Positions 11,662-23,453 are shown, numbered from the stretch's first letter. The stretch: 64,000 bases of DNA from Erythroxylum novogranatense (GCA_029891385.1 CM057233.1:54204063-54268062); one strand, 5' to 3'. Notes: generated by a model not told the origin, from the sequence alone. Numbers and translations: made by a program.

Positions 11662-11994
11662 TGGTTGGGTCGGTCGTGCTAGGCCCAGGTCCAACCCTAG
11701 GATGACGTGTGGGCCGATCGACCCATTCCTAAGATGATGAGTTAAACACGACAGGTATTTACTATATAAGTTCATTATCTCCTCACAATGTAGGTACAAC
11801 TCTTAAGAACCCTAATACCCTTTATTCTTAGAAAAAAACCTACGACAAAGAACTGACTTAAGCATCGGAGGGGCAAGCCGGCGATCAACCCCCGGTGTGC
11901 CTTTATTGTTTTTGCAGGTATCTCCTAGCTGAAGTTAATCGAGTTCATGGATCCAAACAACGACGCCCAGCCTCACCAAAATCAGACTGAACCA
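11662..11994 (+). mobile_element. Gypsy-1 3' LTR
   Basis: Starts TGGTTGGGTCGG after the G-rich tract GAGGAGTAGGGGGTTA (a polypurine-type primer) and ends CTGAACCA at 11994. The 333-bp length and both ends match the Gypsy-2 LTRs (412 and 419 bp), with an internal deletion relative to them. A TATA-like ACTATATAAG lies near 11761. The expected 5-base target duplication on the right is ACGTT (11995-11999). Its partner should lie outside the window. Confidence 0.85.
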
Positions 11995-13690
11995 ACGTTA
12001 AATTAGCTAAAAAAAATTAAAGGCTTGCCTTGCTTGGAGACAAAGCATAAATATTGGTATTTTCATGATATTTTGTATACACTCCTTTTTATTGTTATGT
12101 TTTTTTATGATAATTTGTATACACCCCTTATTTTTATTGTCCTATTTTTTATTTTCTTTTAAAATGTAGACAAATTCAGAGCAGGTGAATTTTCCACTCA
12201 AGTCACGGAAGGGCTTGCTTATTTAGCAGGTCACGATGAAAATTATAGACCTGTTTTGGTAATTTTAAAACTTTGTCAATAATGTGTGATTATTTATTTA
12301 TTTTTCAAACCCAATGAAATTTATTAACAATATTATTTATATATGTCCTTTCTAAGTTTCATTTCGACATTTATCACTTCTAAGCTCCTTAAAAGTTTTA
12401 TTTTTTTCTCTACTGTTCTTGCTTGAAGCTTTTTCACCTTAAATAAGATTATCGAAAGTTTTTCATCTAATAAAAATCATCTAAAAAATTACTTCTTCGT
12501 AACTCCTCTTCGCTTGAACTTTCAAGCATGAACTTCTCACACATTTTCTTTATGCTCTAGCAAATTTCATCACCATCTGAATTCATTAGGGAAGTATTCA
12601 TTATTTAATTATAACATCATTAATCGATTAATTTATTGTAACATGTTTGACGATATAAAAATTGTAATTGATTAATTTAATCATGATTAATTAATTAACT
12701 AATTAGTTAATTTTGATATAATTAATAATAAAATAATCAATCAATGTATTTATGATAAAATAATTTATTTATTATAATTAGTAATAATTAATATATAATT
12801 AAATAGTTGATCAATTAAAATATAATTAATTAATTAAGTAGTAGATGCTAATATTTACTACACATGTTAGTGATTATTAATTATTGTATACTAATATGTA
12901 TTATATGCATAGGTATTCACTTAAGTTGTTCCGTTCACGGTTGTAACTTAGTGCATGTTATTTTCTTTTCTTATTATCATATATTAGCACCTATGTAATT
13001 TTATAAAATTAAATAATTATTTAAATATTATTAATATATTGATTAATTATGAGATAGTATGATTGGTTGATTATAATATATTTAACACATGAACAAAAAC
13101 AAATTAATTATTTTAATTATGATTAATTAATTAACTGATTTTAATCAATTAAAATATTATTTAATATTAAATTTGAATATGATTGATGTAAATATTATTA
13201 ATTGACTAAATTTTTTACTGAATATAATTACAATCGCCTAAGTTTTTTATTAAGTATAATTCACACATATGACATTTTGGTAATATATACATATAGGTGT
13301 GATAAGAACTCTCTCTTAATTATGGTTTAATGTCAACGAGCCTAATAAAATTTAATCTCACAGTGGCTGTTAATTAAATATAGTTTTAAATATTATTGAT
13401 TAGTTTTATTTATTTTATTGTTAAATTTGAATCATTATATGTTTTTATTAATTGTTATCATTAATTATTGGTTAATTATATAATAAGTAATTATTATTAT
13501 TAATTATATATTAGTGATAATTGTGCTTGTGATTGTTATTTATTAAAATCATTAATGAATTATTTTATTGTTATGTATGTTATTATGAATTATAAAATCT
13601 TTGATCACTTGTTAACTCACACCTGTGAACATGTCATAAAAACATTTAATGATTATTATTGATTAGCTATTATTTAGTCATTCATTACAA

Positions 13691-13798
13691 TATTTTTGTT
13701 ATTAAATATTAGTACTTTTTATTTATCTTATTATTAATTATTAATATTTTTGTTATTAAATATTAGTACATTTTATTTATCTTATTATTAATTATTAC
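13691..13798. repeat. 54-bp tandem pair
   Basis: TATTTTTGTTATTAAATATT begins at 13691 and again at 13745. The two units match across their length except for a single base (AGTACTTT against AGTACATT). A recent local duplication in AT-rich DNA. Confidence 0.85.
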
Positions 13799-14372
13799 TT
13801 ATTAAATAATTTTATTGGTTCTAATTTTTAACTGACGGTGTTACTTTTGTGACCAAAACATTTTTTCTTCAATAGTTTCAATTTATTATATGACTGTAAA
13901 TTTTCAAGTAAATGAATTTTTTGTTAATAGTTTTAAAATATTTACATCCGCATATTTATTTAGCCTGAATATGCTCTTTTGTCTTCTTCTCTTTTGTTCT
14001 ATGAAGAGTGTACATTTGATGAAGTTATTTGATTAATTTATCATTTATCAATATAAAATAGCATATTTCTAAAACAAATTGATGATATGATTATTTTACA
14101 TTTGAAAACATACATATATAGTGAATATTAAGTTATAATAATTAATAATAACTGACAAATAATAATCCAGGGTAAAGTGAACAATTTATATTAAATTAAA
14201 TTAAATCAATAGTAGATTTTGATTAGTATTAAAATAAATTGAGATGAAATAAAAGTAAAAATAAAGATTTATTACCAAAAGCATCAGTGACAGACGGTAG
14301 ATTGGAAAAAAGAGGAGAGCAAGTCATGAAACCTTGGAGTCATTGATAAGATATTATAAAAAATGCGATCGT

Positions 14373-14460
14373 GCACAACCATGATCGTGAGTGCAAAGAG
14401 TCAACTGGAATTGCATGCACAACCATGATCGTGAGTGCAAAGAGTCAACTGGAATTGCAT
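14373..14460. repeat. 44-bp perfect tandem pair with flanking inverted GATCGTGCA
   Basis: The unit beginning GCACAACCATGATCGTGAG occurs at 14373 and 14417 and I see no mismatch between copies. Just outside, CGATCGTGCAC (from about 14366) and GCACGATCG (about 14473-14481) form an inverted pair around the repeat. Confidence 0.85.
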
Positions 14461-14519
14461 GCTTGTGCTTATGCACGATCGTGACACCTTGAATATCGTT
14501 TTCTATTTTTCCACAACAA

Positions 14520-15140
14520 GATACAATTAATTAAATTATAATATATTATGTATATATGTACATATCCACGATTGTAAGTTGATGACCGTAATTAGTAATA
14601 ATAATAATTATAATGACAATTTATAGCCGTATTCATAATAACAATAATAATAATATTAAACAAATTTATTTACTAAATAATTACAATATATTATGTATAT
14701 ATGTATCTTTGTAAGGCTATGAGTTAACAAGTCACAGCCGTCGCAATTTAGGCATGATCATAATAATGATATGAATTAATTATAATAAATATTAAATTAA
14801 TTATTAATTTTAACAGTGATAATATATTATACATACATGTACATATGCACGGCTGGGCGTGACAATTCACCACAACAAGAATGATAATAATAACAATTAA
14901 TTAAAATAATTATTGAATTCGTTGATTAAATAACAAATAATTAAATTATTATATATTATGTATATATAAATATCCACGCCTGATGATTTAACAACTCACA
15001 GCCCTGACAATTCAAGCTAGCACTAATAATAATAATAACAATTAATTAAAATAATTACTAAATTCATTGATTAAATACTGATTAATTTAATTACTATATA
15101 TTATGTATATATATAAATATGCACAGCTATGACTGTTATT
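14520..15140. repeat. Degenerate five-copy array, period about 130-155 bp
   Basis: The block ATATATTATGTATATAT recurs at 14541, 14686, 14822 (changed to TATACATAC), 14951 and 15106. Each copy is followed by a short GC-richer word (CCACGATTGTAAG, AGGCTATGAGTTAAC, GCACGGCTGGGCGTGA, CCACGCCTGATG, GCACAGCTATGAC) and then TAATAATAATAACAATTAATTA. Spacing of 145, 136, 129 and 155 bases suggests an old minisatellite. Confidence 0.75.
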
Positions 15141-15407
15141 GGTGATAATAATAATAATGTCTATTAATTACTGAATAATCCTTGTCATTAATATTACATT
15201 ATTATTCTTGTATTTATTAATATTTATTTATTCTAAATAACACTTCCATTAGTTATTATTATAGATTAATAAAATTAGTGATTAATAAAATGCTACAAGT
15301 TACATATTTAAAATAATTACTCAAGCTTTATTTCAAACAAAACCAGAAACCAGATCAAGCCTGTCACTTAATAGTCACAAGCATGACTCCCTTACTTAAC
15401 TCACAAT

Positions 15408-15760
15408 CTATGTTTTGAAACTGACCCCACATCGAACCGAGGCCTATCTTAGTCACCGCTTGATCGGCTCAACCACCTATCGAGCAGGACGCGTCATAAT
15501 TATACAATAATTATATTTAATTATATATAATATTAATAATATTTAAAATACAAAATATACCAAAAAAAAAACAAAACAAAAACAATTTTTTTTAATTGAA
15601 CCAGTAGTTGGACCGGTCCGACCGATCAATTGACCGTTTTAACCGGTTCTCACTGGTTCAATTGAGAACCGGTTTAAAAGGGTGAACCGGACAGGATAGC
15701 TGACCGGTCACCGGTCGAACCGGTCAGATCGGCCGGTCCGGTCCCGTTTTTAAAACTATG
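15408..15760. mobile_element. hAT-like MITE, 353 bp, with 8-bp target duplication
   Basis: The 8-base direct repeat CTCACAAT lies at 15400-15407 and 15761-15768. Between them the ends are imperfect inverted repeats: CTATGTTTTGAAACTG on the left, and CATAGTTTTAAAAACGG read inward from the right. The right third is packed with ACCGGT and CCGGTC words that can fold. No ORF. The 8-base duplication and the short degenerate ends fit a non-autonomous hAT element. The superfamily call is inference. Confidence 0.75.
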
Positions 15761-16073
15761 CTCACAATCGTGCATGATATTTTCCTTTTCGTAATTCCCA
15801 CCTATTTAATGCAATAATATCTTTTATTAGAATATTAATTAATTAATGAAAATATTATTACTTAATTAATTAATTATAACATGATTAATTGATTAATTAA
15901 TTATATAATATTTAACACATATAAAAAATAATTGCTTTGTTTAAATATAATTTATTTATAAATTAATTATTAATCATTAACTGTTTAATTTATTCAATTA
16001 TAATCAATAATGATTAATATATAATTAATTTATTGATGTATAAATTTATTTATATAACGATCATAATAATAAT

Positions 16074-16485
16074 TGGTTAGGCCGGTCGTGCTAGGCCCAA
16101 ACCTACTCAAAATGACTCATGGACCGATTAGTCCACCCCGTAAGGATTGACCTAGTTCCTATCGATTATGCTAGGCCCAGGCCCTAGTCCATGCATCCAC
16201 GGGTCACTTGCAGGTGGAAGTCTCCCATGCATATGTAAAGACCTAAACCTAGCATCTATTCCATATATAAGGTACGAAGTTGCCATAATTCAGTTACGTA
16301 ATCAGAACCCTAGCTTCTCTATTCTTAGTTATCAAACCCTCACCAAAAAGACTAACTTGAGTGTCGGAGGGGCCTGCAGGATATTAACCCCCGGAGTGCC
16401 TCAGGTTGTTTTGGGAACCTCATAGGAAACAACAAACTCATGGATCTAAACGGCAACGTCTGACCTCGCCAGATCAAGGTAACCA
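16074..16485 (+). mobile_element. Gypsy-2 5' LTR
   Basis: 412 bp from TGGTTAGGCCGG to GGTAACCA. It is nearly the same as the 3' LTR at 48098-48516. A TATA-like ATATATAAGG lies at about 16262-16271, followed by AACCCTAGCTTCTC, a plausible promoter and transcript start for the element. Confidence 0.92.
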
Positions 16486-16487
16486 AT

Positions 16488-16505
16488 TGGCGCCACCGTG
16501 GGGCC
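16488..16505 (+). promoter_or_regulatory. Gypsy-2 primer binding site
   Basis: TGGCGCCACCGTGGGGCC starts two bases after the 5' LTR. TGGCGCC is the start expected when a tRNA 3' end primes minus-strand synthesis in Tat and Athila elements. Which tRNA would need a comparison. Confidence 0.7.
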
Positions 16506-16559
16506 CACATCGTGGCACCACGTTGAAACACACAATCGGTCGGCGGCAATGACCAACCC

Positions 16560-18120
16560 CGACGTGGCGGTTGCCGAGGCATCGACGCTACAACGTTTGG
16601 TTTGCGATAGCACGCCACTTTGTCGCCAACACACCATGATTCCCACACACAGTCTTCGCACCCGAATGAGCAACCACAACCTCAAAACCCAAATCAAGAA
16701 GAACAGAGCGCAGCCTTGGAGGACAATACTGAGACCAATATGCAACCGAATCTCCAGCATCTCCTAGGTGCAAATCCTCCTGTGCCACATCATACCTCCC
16801 TCACCCTACAATAGATCGAGGAAGCGGCTGATCTGTTGATTCGTCAGATCTTACAGTCTCAGCCGAAACAGCAGCAACCATTCGCACGACAGTTTGGTAT
16901 GATGACCGATCACCACCCTGCTGAAGCCCTACAAAAAATCGTGGACGATCGGATCAATGCAGCCATGAGTTTCCGGCCGGATCGTCCAATAGCTCAATAT
17001 AGCTCTCCCTTCACCCCGGCGATCTTAGATAGCCTCCCAATGGTCGGTACCAAAATACCGACCCCAGAAAAGTACACCAGAAAGACCGATCCCCTAGACT
17101 ATTTACAACACTTCCAGTCAATGATGAATCTACACTGTGTCCCCGACGCCATTCAGTGTAAGGCATTTTGTACCGCTTTTCAAGAAGGAGCTCGGCGATG
17201 GTTCATCAGTTTACCTCCGAGCTGCATCACTTGTTTTGAAGACTTTAAATCGCTATTTCTCAACCAGTTCACCATAAGTAAACTACCGCAGAAGACCGCT
17301 TGAAGTGATGCACCGACACAAGGAAAGAATAAAAGTTTACGGAGTTCATCAATCGGCTCAACAACGGTCGTCAAGTCCCCGACCACCGCCATCCACGTTG
17401 GCTGCACTCACGAGCAACACGAGGGATGAGGAGTTCAAAAAGTCATTGGCCCTCGATCAGCCCAGATTTATTCAAGAGATAAGAAATCGGGCGGACAAGT
17501 ACATCCAGCTCGAAGAAGTATTGACAAATACAAAACGCAGAGCAGACGATCGCGGGCCGAGCGGCAGAGCGAATGAGTCCCACAAGAGACAAAAGGATCA
17601 GTCGACCTGGAGAAAGCCGACCGATCGACAGGGACATAGACGAGTTCACCCCTCCAATGATTTATATGCTAAGTTGGCGGCCATGAGAGCGAATGGAGAA
17701 CCTCTCTGAGAACCCAATAAGATGAAGACTCCCTCCAAAGATAGGGTCCCAGATTTATATTGTCGTTTCCACAAAGACTTCGGTCATGACACGGAAGATT
17801 GCTGGCAATTGAAAAGAGAAATCGAATTCCTTATCTGCAGGGGAAGGTTGGGTCGATTTCTGAAGCACAGACAAAATGTCGATCGGGATAATGAGCATAA
17901 GATCGGTCGGCCCGACGACTGGCGACAGCCTTGGAGGCGAAACGATAGGAATGGAGGGAGGCAGAATGCGAACACTGACGATCGACGCGATGCAAGAGGA
18001 TAGTCCAGGGCAAGAGGCGACAGGAATACTGGACAACAATATGACCAAACGGTTAGGGTCATTAATATGATTTTTGGTGGAAATGCAGCAGGAGGTCGAC
18101 TGTTAAAGGAAGAAAGAGGT
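16560..18120 (+). pseudogene. Gypsy-2 gag, broken
   Basis: The gag frame runs from a P/Q/N-rich N-terminus (near 16625) through the conserved core (TDPLDYLQHFQSMMNLHC near 17085-17140, FEDFKSLFLNQF near 17235-17270). It continues into the C..H...H....C block ([16 protein letters not shown], 17757-17805) and a basic tail. A stop lies at 16812 (CAA to TAA type). A frame break near 17302 comes right after KLPQKTA. Stops at 17707 and 18001 and a further shift near 18090 separate gag from the protease frame. It is the best guide to the ancestral state of Gypsy-1 gag, and the reverse also holds. Confidence 0.85.
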
Positions 18121-18143
18121 ATGCTAAGCAGGTCGGCGAAGAC

Positions 18144-20213
18144 TTGTCGGCCAAAAGAAAGAGGCAGAACGATGGGATGATATCGTTCGACGAGTATGAC
18201 CTTGACGGTGTTAGTTGTCCTCATGATGATGCGCTCGTAGTAAATCTAAACATGGACGGCAACGAGGTGAAGCGGGTAATGATCGATACGGGTAGCTCGG
18301 TCGACCTATTGTATTATGATGCCTTCAAGCAGATGGAGATATCAGAGGATCGACTACTGCCTGTAGAAGGACCTATTAAAGGGGTGACTGGGGCATCAGC
18401 CTACCCATTTACCCGAGTCTTTTTGAAAGTGAAATTCGGACAAAAGTCGTGTCAGGTAGAAAAGAACGTTGAGTTCCTGGTCGTGAAGTTTCAAGGGGCG
18501 TACAATGCGATAATCGGACGAATTACTCAAAACGCCCTTAGAACGGTTGTCTCCACTTACTATCAAGCAATGAAGTTCCCAACGTCCCATGGAATTGGCG
18601 TTATCAGGGGACAACAGAGAATCGCTAGGAAATGCTACTTAGCGGAAACAAGGACACTAGACGGGGCGGTAGTCCTGACGAGCTCTCTTGATGTAAGAGC
18701 CGATGAAGAGGTGGAGAGGATGAACCCGGTGGAAGAAACGCAACGGATCATATTGGAAGAAGTAGATCGCTCCAAGTTCACAAATCTAGGTTCTGAGCTT
18801 CAGAAGGACCTAGTCAAAGAAATCACAGAATACTTGGTAGAAAATAGATCGGTTTTTGCCTGGGTACCAAGTGATATGCTCGGAATTTCTCGATCGGTCG
18901 CATTGCATTCTCTCGGTATTCGACAAGATTACAAGCCAGTTAGACAGAAGAAGCGATGGCAAAGCAAAGAGCGCCAGGAGGTGATTGAGAAGGAGATAGA
19001 AAAGTTGTTTAGTGCCGAGTTCATTCGGGAAGTCAAATACCCTGAATGGTTGGCCAATGTCGTACTTGTGAAGAAGAAAAACGGAAAGTGGAGAATGTGC
19101 ATCGACTTTACTGATTTAAACAAAGCGTGCCCGAAAGACAGTTTCCCTTTACCCAAAATCGATCAGCTGGTAGACTCCACGTCAGGGCATGAACTCCTAA
19201 GCTTTTTGGATGCCTTCTCGGGCTACCATCAGATTTAAATGAGTCTCGAAGATGAGGAGAAGATAGCTTTTATAACTGATCAGGGCACGTATTGCTATCA
19301 AGTAATGTCGTTCGGCTTGAAGAATGCGGGGGCCACCTATCAGCGGCTCGTCATGGAAGTTTTTAAGAAAGAGATCAGTCGATCGGTTGAGGCCTATGTG
19401 GATGATATGGTGGTCAAAAGTAAGACGACCGTTGAGCATGTGGAAGATCTCAAAGAAGTCTTCCAGACCCTTAATAAATTTCAGATGAAGTTAAACCCTG
19501 AAAAGTGCGTCTTTGGGTGGCATCCGAAATTCCCGAGGTTTATGATTACTCGGTGGGAATTGAGGCTAACTCAGAGAAAATCGGAGCTATCGTCCAAATG
19601 CCTTCGCCGCGATGCTTGAAAAACTTTCAGATATTGACCGGTCGGATAGTCTCTTTGAACAGATTTGTCTCCAGGATGGGGGACAAGTGTCTCCCTTTCT
19701 TCAAAATTTTAAGGAAAGCGGATATGACCCAGTTCCAATGGCCGGATGAATGCGAAAGAGCATTTCAACACCTGAAATAGTACCTGACTAGTCCACCCAT
19801 CCTGCAGAGCCCAATTGAGGGGGAAAGTCTGATTTTGTATTGGCAGTCAAGGAGGGGGTGATCAGCGCAGTCCTTGTTCGATCGAAGGGAAATGAGCAAC
19901 GCCCGATCTACTACGTCAGTAAGGTGCTGAACGGACCGGAGACACGGTATGCACCCATAGAAAAGCTGGCTCTCTCCTTGATAACTGTAGCGCGGAAGTT
20001 AAGGCCCTACTTCCAGAGTCATACCATAGAGGTATGGACCGACCAACCCCTCAGGCAGTGCCTCCAAATGCCTGAGACTTCGGGACGACTAATAAAATGG
20101 GCGGTAGAGCTGGGGGAGTTTGATATACAGTATAAACCTCGGACGATAATCAAGGCCCAAGTGTTAGCAGACTTCGTTGCAGAAATGAGTCAACCTGACT
20201 CGCAGGGTGAGTA
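18144..20213 (+). pseudogene. Gypsy-2 pol: protease, reverse transcriptase, RNase H
   Basis: A long open stretch (18144-19235) covers the protease (MIDTGSSVDLLYYDAF near 18280-18330) and the RT fingers and palm (WRMCIDFTDLNKACPKDSF near 19090-19145, LDAFSGYHQI near 19205). One TAA at 19236-19238 replaces a CAA codon. The RT then continues with the intact catalytic box AYVDDMVVKSK near 19400. A frame shift near 19512 disrupts KCVFG. The rest of RT and the Ty3-type RNase H continue in other frames (19505-19780, stop 19778, then 19840-20214 with PIYYVSKVLNGPE and VWTDQPLRQCLQ). Catalytic residues are better preserved than in Gypsy-1, but the polyprotein is interrupted. Confidence 0.9.
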
Positions 20214-21960
20214 ACGTCCTGCCTGGAACCTATTTGTTGACAGGTTGTCCAATGCAGAGGGATGCGGAGCAGGAGTGGTATTAATCAGCCTGCACCAGGA
20301 AGAAAAGGTAGAATATACCGTCCTGTTAGAGTTTAAAGTTTCTAATAATGAAGCAGAATATGAGGCTCTGATAGCCAACCTCCAATTAGCAAAGGAGATG
20401 GGGGTAAAGCATCTCCAGGTGTACAGCGATAGCCAGATAGTAGTTGGTCAAGTCACTGTACAGTATGAGGCCAAGGGGAGCAGCATGATCAAGTACCTGG
20501 AACTAGTAAAGCAGGAGTTGAGCAATTTCGAGTAATACTCGATCAATAGGATAGAACGAGCTCAAAACGCTAAGGCGGATGCACTCTCCAAAATGGCTTT
20601 CGACCGAGATGCGAAAAATAACGTCTTGATCGAGCGGCTCGAACGGCCCAGCATTCAGAGAGCTAATGAAGTCCTCGACGTAAATACCGATCGATCAAGT
20701 TGGATGGATCCGATCAGACAGTACCTCCTCGGGGGAACGCAACCTCAAGATGCCTTGGAAGCCAAGAAGTTAAGAATAAGGGCGACTGAATATGCGATTG
20801 TTAACGACGCCTTGTACAAACGATCTTATGACTGGCCGCTGCTACGATGCTTAAACGAAGAAGAGGCAGAGCAGGCAATGGTCGAAGTCCATGAAGGAAT
20901 GTGTGGAAACCACGTAGGAGGTAGGATGTTAGCTCATAGACTGATTAGACAAGGATATTACTGGACAAAAATGAGGAAAGACTGCCAGGAGAAAGTTGAC
21001 CGATGTGAGGCTTGCTAGAAAAACAGCAGCCTGTCTCACCAGCCGACCGAGAGGATGAAAATCGTGAGCCATCCTATTCCCTTTGCTCAATGGGGAATGG
21101 ATATACTAGGACCTTTCCCTCTCGGTCCTGGACAGAAGAAGTTCTTGATAGTAGCTGTGGAATATTTCACCAAGCGGGTAGAAGCGGAAGCGGTTGCAAC
21201 AATTACTGAGCAGAAAATAGAAAACTTTGTAAGAAGAAACATACTAAGTCGCTTTGGGATGCCTATGGTGTTGGTTGCAGACAACGATCGGCAGTTCGAC
21301 AACAAAAAATTCAGAGACTTCTGCGAGCGACTAAGGATAAGGCTCCAATTAACTTCAGTAGCTCACCCTCAAAGCAACGGTCTTGCGGAGAACACCAACA
21401 AAAAGATAACGAGCGCCTTTAAGAAGCTTTTAGATGGACGAAAGACTTGGGTAGATGAACTAGATGAAGTATTATGGGCTTACAGGACTACCCCAAATGG
21501 AGTCACAGGAGAAACACAGTTTAGAATGACCTTTGGGGCGGAAGCCTTAGTTCCAGTAGAAGTGGTGTTGCATAATTAAAGAGTGTCGAGCTATGAAGAA
21601 GAGAGGAATAACGAAGCCCGCCGAGCGAAACTCATGCTTCTAAGTGAAGACAGGGATAGGGCAGCCGCTCGTTCGGAAGGCGTCAGGCAAAAAGCAACGA
21701 AATTCTACAACAGAAGGGTAAAGCCGAGCGACATAAAGGTCGGTGGATACGTCCTACGAAAGGCCGAGGCATCCTGGAAAGCTTGGACAGGCGTGGGAAG
21801 GACCCTATCAAGTGATGAAGTAAGCCGAAAACGGGAAGATTCTACCAAGGCCTTGGAACTCTCAAAACCTGAAGGCATTCTACCAATAGATAAGCTTTAT
21901 TTTAGTTTTCTTTTCTCTGTTATTATTGTTTATTGTACATAACTCGTGGGTACCTTTTTC
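20214..21960 (+). pseudogene. Gypsy-2 archaeal-type RNase H and integrase
   Basis: Begins with the second RNase H (LFVDRLSNAEGCGAGVV from about 20230, NNEAEYEALIANLQLA, YSDSQIVVGQV). The glycine after FVD seen in Gypsy-1 is an arginine here. Stops at 20212 and 20533. The integrase zinc domain (HEGMCGNHVGG near 20890, CEAC near 21008) is followed by a CAG-to-TAG type stop at 21016. The core holds MDILGPFPLGPG, VADNDRQFDN near 21270-21300 (the usual TDNG is changed to ADND) and NGLAENTNKK near 21380. Stop at 21577. The C-terminal part reaches LPIDKLYFSF near 21880-21905. Only one copy of this region is present, unlike in Gypsy-1. Confidence 0.88.
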
Positions 21961-22084
21961 CTGGCCCTGCCAGTCAGGTTTTTTAACAGCCCACGTCCTC
22001 ATCATCATCAATAACAGATTTCCTGGCAAGAAAAAATTTCGTTAAATTCGGAGAAGAGAAGAAAATCCAATCGACTATCGTCCG

Positions 22085-22740
22085 GCCAGGTTGCCAAGAC
22101 AAGATCTTTGGAACCATAGCTCGACCTCGACCATCGATCAACCGAGTTGCCAAGACAAGATCCTTGGAACCATCTATTGACCTCGACTATCGCTCGACCA
22201 GATTGCCAAGACAAGATCCTTGGAACCATAGCTCGGCCTCAACCATCTATCGACCGGGTTGCCAAAACAAGATCCTTGGAACCATCGATCGACCTCGATT
22301 ATCGCTCGGCCAGGTTGCCAAGATAAGATCCTTGGAACCATCGATCGACCTCGACCATCGCTCGGTCAGGTTGTCAAGACAAGATCCTTGGAACTATCGA
22401 TCGACCTCGACTATCGTTCGGCCAGGTTGCCAAGACAAGATCCTTGGAACCATAGCTCGGCCTCGACTATCCATCGATCGGGTTCCCAAGACAAGATCCT
22501 CGGAACCATTGATCGACCTCGACTATCACCCGGCCAGGTTGCCAAGACAAGATCCTTGGAACCATAGCTCGGCCTCGACCATCGATCGACCGGGTTGTCA
22601 AGACAAGATCCTTGGAACCATCGATCGACCTCGACTATCGCTCGGCTAGGTTGCCAAGACAAGATCCTTGGAACCATAGCTCGGCCCCGACGTCGATCGA
22701 CCACATTCGGCCAGGATCCCAAGACAAAATCTCGGATCAT
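22085..22740 (+). repeat. 56-bp tandem array downstream of Gypsy-2 pol
   Basis: About eleven to twelve units of roughly 56 bases. The word GTTGCCAAGACAAGATCCTT, or a one-base variant, recurs near 22090, 22145, 22203, 22259, 22314, 22372, 22426, 22482, 22538, 22594 and 22650. Alternate units carry ACCATAGCTCGGCCTCGAC and ACCATCGATCGACCTCGAC, which hints at a higher-order unit of two. It sits in the same place as the 80-bp array of Gypsy-1. The two share only short words (CTCGGCCAGGTT, CCAAGAC). Confidence 0.92.
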
Positions 22741-22832
22741 TCGACCTCTTTGTTACTCGGCCTAATTCACCCGATCGACACACATCGAGCGCACTCATTT
22801 GCGACCTGCTATTCAAGAGGATCGTCTAATCT

Positions 22833-23453
22833 CTAACACATAAAAGAGGTAATGAAAAACGAGTTTCTATTTCTTTGAATTAAAGCTCTGGTCACAAGCC
22901 CGACCAGATGAGCCTTACAAAGGGAAAAACAATCGCTCTGATCCTTCCGGAGGAGAGGAAGGGCCAGCAACATGAGCAACCGGCCTACAGACGAAGGACC
23001 ATGAATGGATGGGAGGAGAAGACAATGAGAGACATCCTCTTCCTCTTCCGAGCTAAGATCCAACTCCTCATCCGGAACAAAGGACCGCTCTCCCTCGACC
23101 CTCTCCCTTATATCCTCCAAAGAAAGGCCGAGAGCTGCGGGAAGAAGCGGCTCGGTATAATCCTCAAACGAAGGACACTCCGACCCGTCAGAAACGTGAA
23201 CCTCATGGCACCTCTTCAGGACTGAAAGGGTTAAATCGTAGGCAAACTCTAAGCACTCTTCATGTAGGAACCGCTTTTTCCACCACTTTATCGCCTCGAC
23301 CCTTTGCTCCTTGATGGAGCATCGCAACTCCCTCAATATATCCTCGGTCCTGTGTTTACCCTCCACTGCTTCATGACAATCCTGGAGGAATTTTTACCAC
23401 GCCCCGCCCATCTTCACCTCCTTCCTCAAGCCCTCACACTCCTTAGCCACCTT
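22833..23453 (-). pseudogene. Gypsy-2 antisense ORF, C-terminal part
   Basis: C-terminal piece of the antisense coiled-coil protein, cut off from its upstream part (35978-37644) by the Copia-A insertion. Readable on the minus strand are KHRTEDILRELRCSIKEQR near 23350-23300, RWFLH-like KKRFLHEECLEFAYDLTLSV, then an acidic tail with LDLSSEEEEDVS near 23060-23020. The corresponding Gypsy-1 part is at 8880-9330. A second copy of 23126-23453 occurs at 33827-34162. A frame break near 23390 separates it from the LTR edge. Confidence 0.75.

Larger units (their letters stand above)
1269..11994 (+). mobile_element. Gypsy-1: Tat-type LTR retrotransposon, 5' end outside the window
   Basis: Order on the plus strand is gag, protease, RT, RNase H, a second archaeal-type RNase H, integrase, an 80-bp tandem array, an antisense ORF on the minus strand, a G-rich tract and the 3' LTR. 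The second RNase H and the antisense ORF between pol and the 3' LTR are hallmarks of the plant Tat clade (established family knowledge). The 5' LTR and primer site are not in the window, because a Copia LTR occupies the left end. The coding part carries many stops, most of them single C-to-T or G-to-A changes compared with Gypsy-2. A 1.28-kb duplication lies within pol. The element is not autonomous. Confidence 0.9.
12000..16068. other. AT-rich intergenic spacer, no gene
   Basis: About 4 kb of strongly AT-rich sequence full of TTAATTA-type words. No reading frame of 60 codons occurs in it and no retroelement domain is visible. It holds small local repeats: an imperfect 50-bp duplication around 12060-12150 (TGATATTTTGTATACACTCC / TGATAATTTGTATACACCCC), a 54-bp pair at 13691-13798, a 44-bp pair at 14373-14460, a five-copy array at about 14520-15140, and a hAT-like MITE at 15408-15760. 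This is probably the old intergenic DNA into which Gypsy-1 and Gypsy-2 inserted. Confidence 0.7.

Noticed and set aside
22164..22740. Long open frames on both strands through 22164-22740
   Set aside because: They are produced by the 56-bp tandem array, which stays open in several frames at once. The 'proteins' are simple repeats with no domain.
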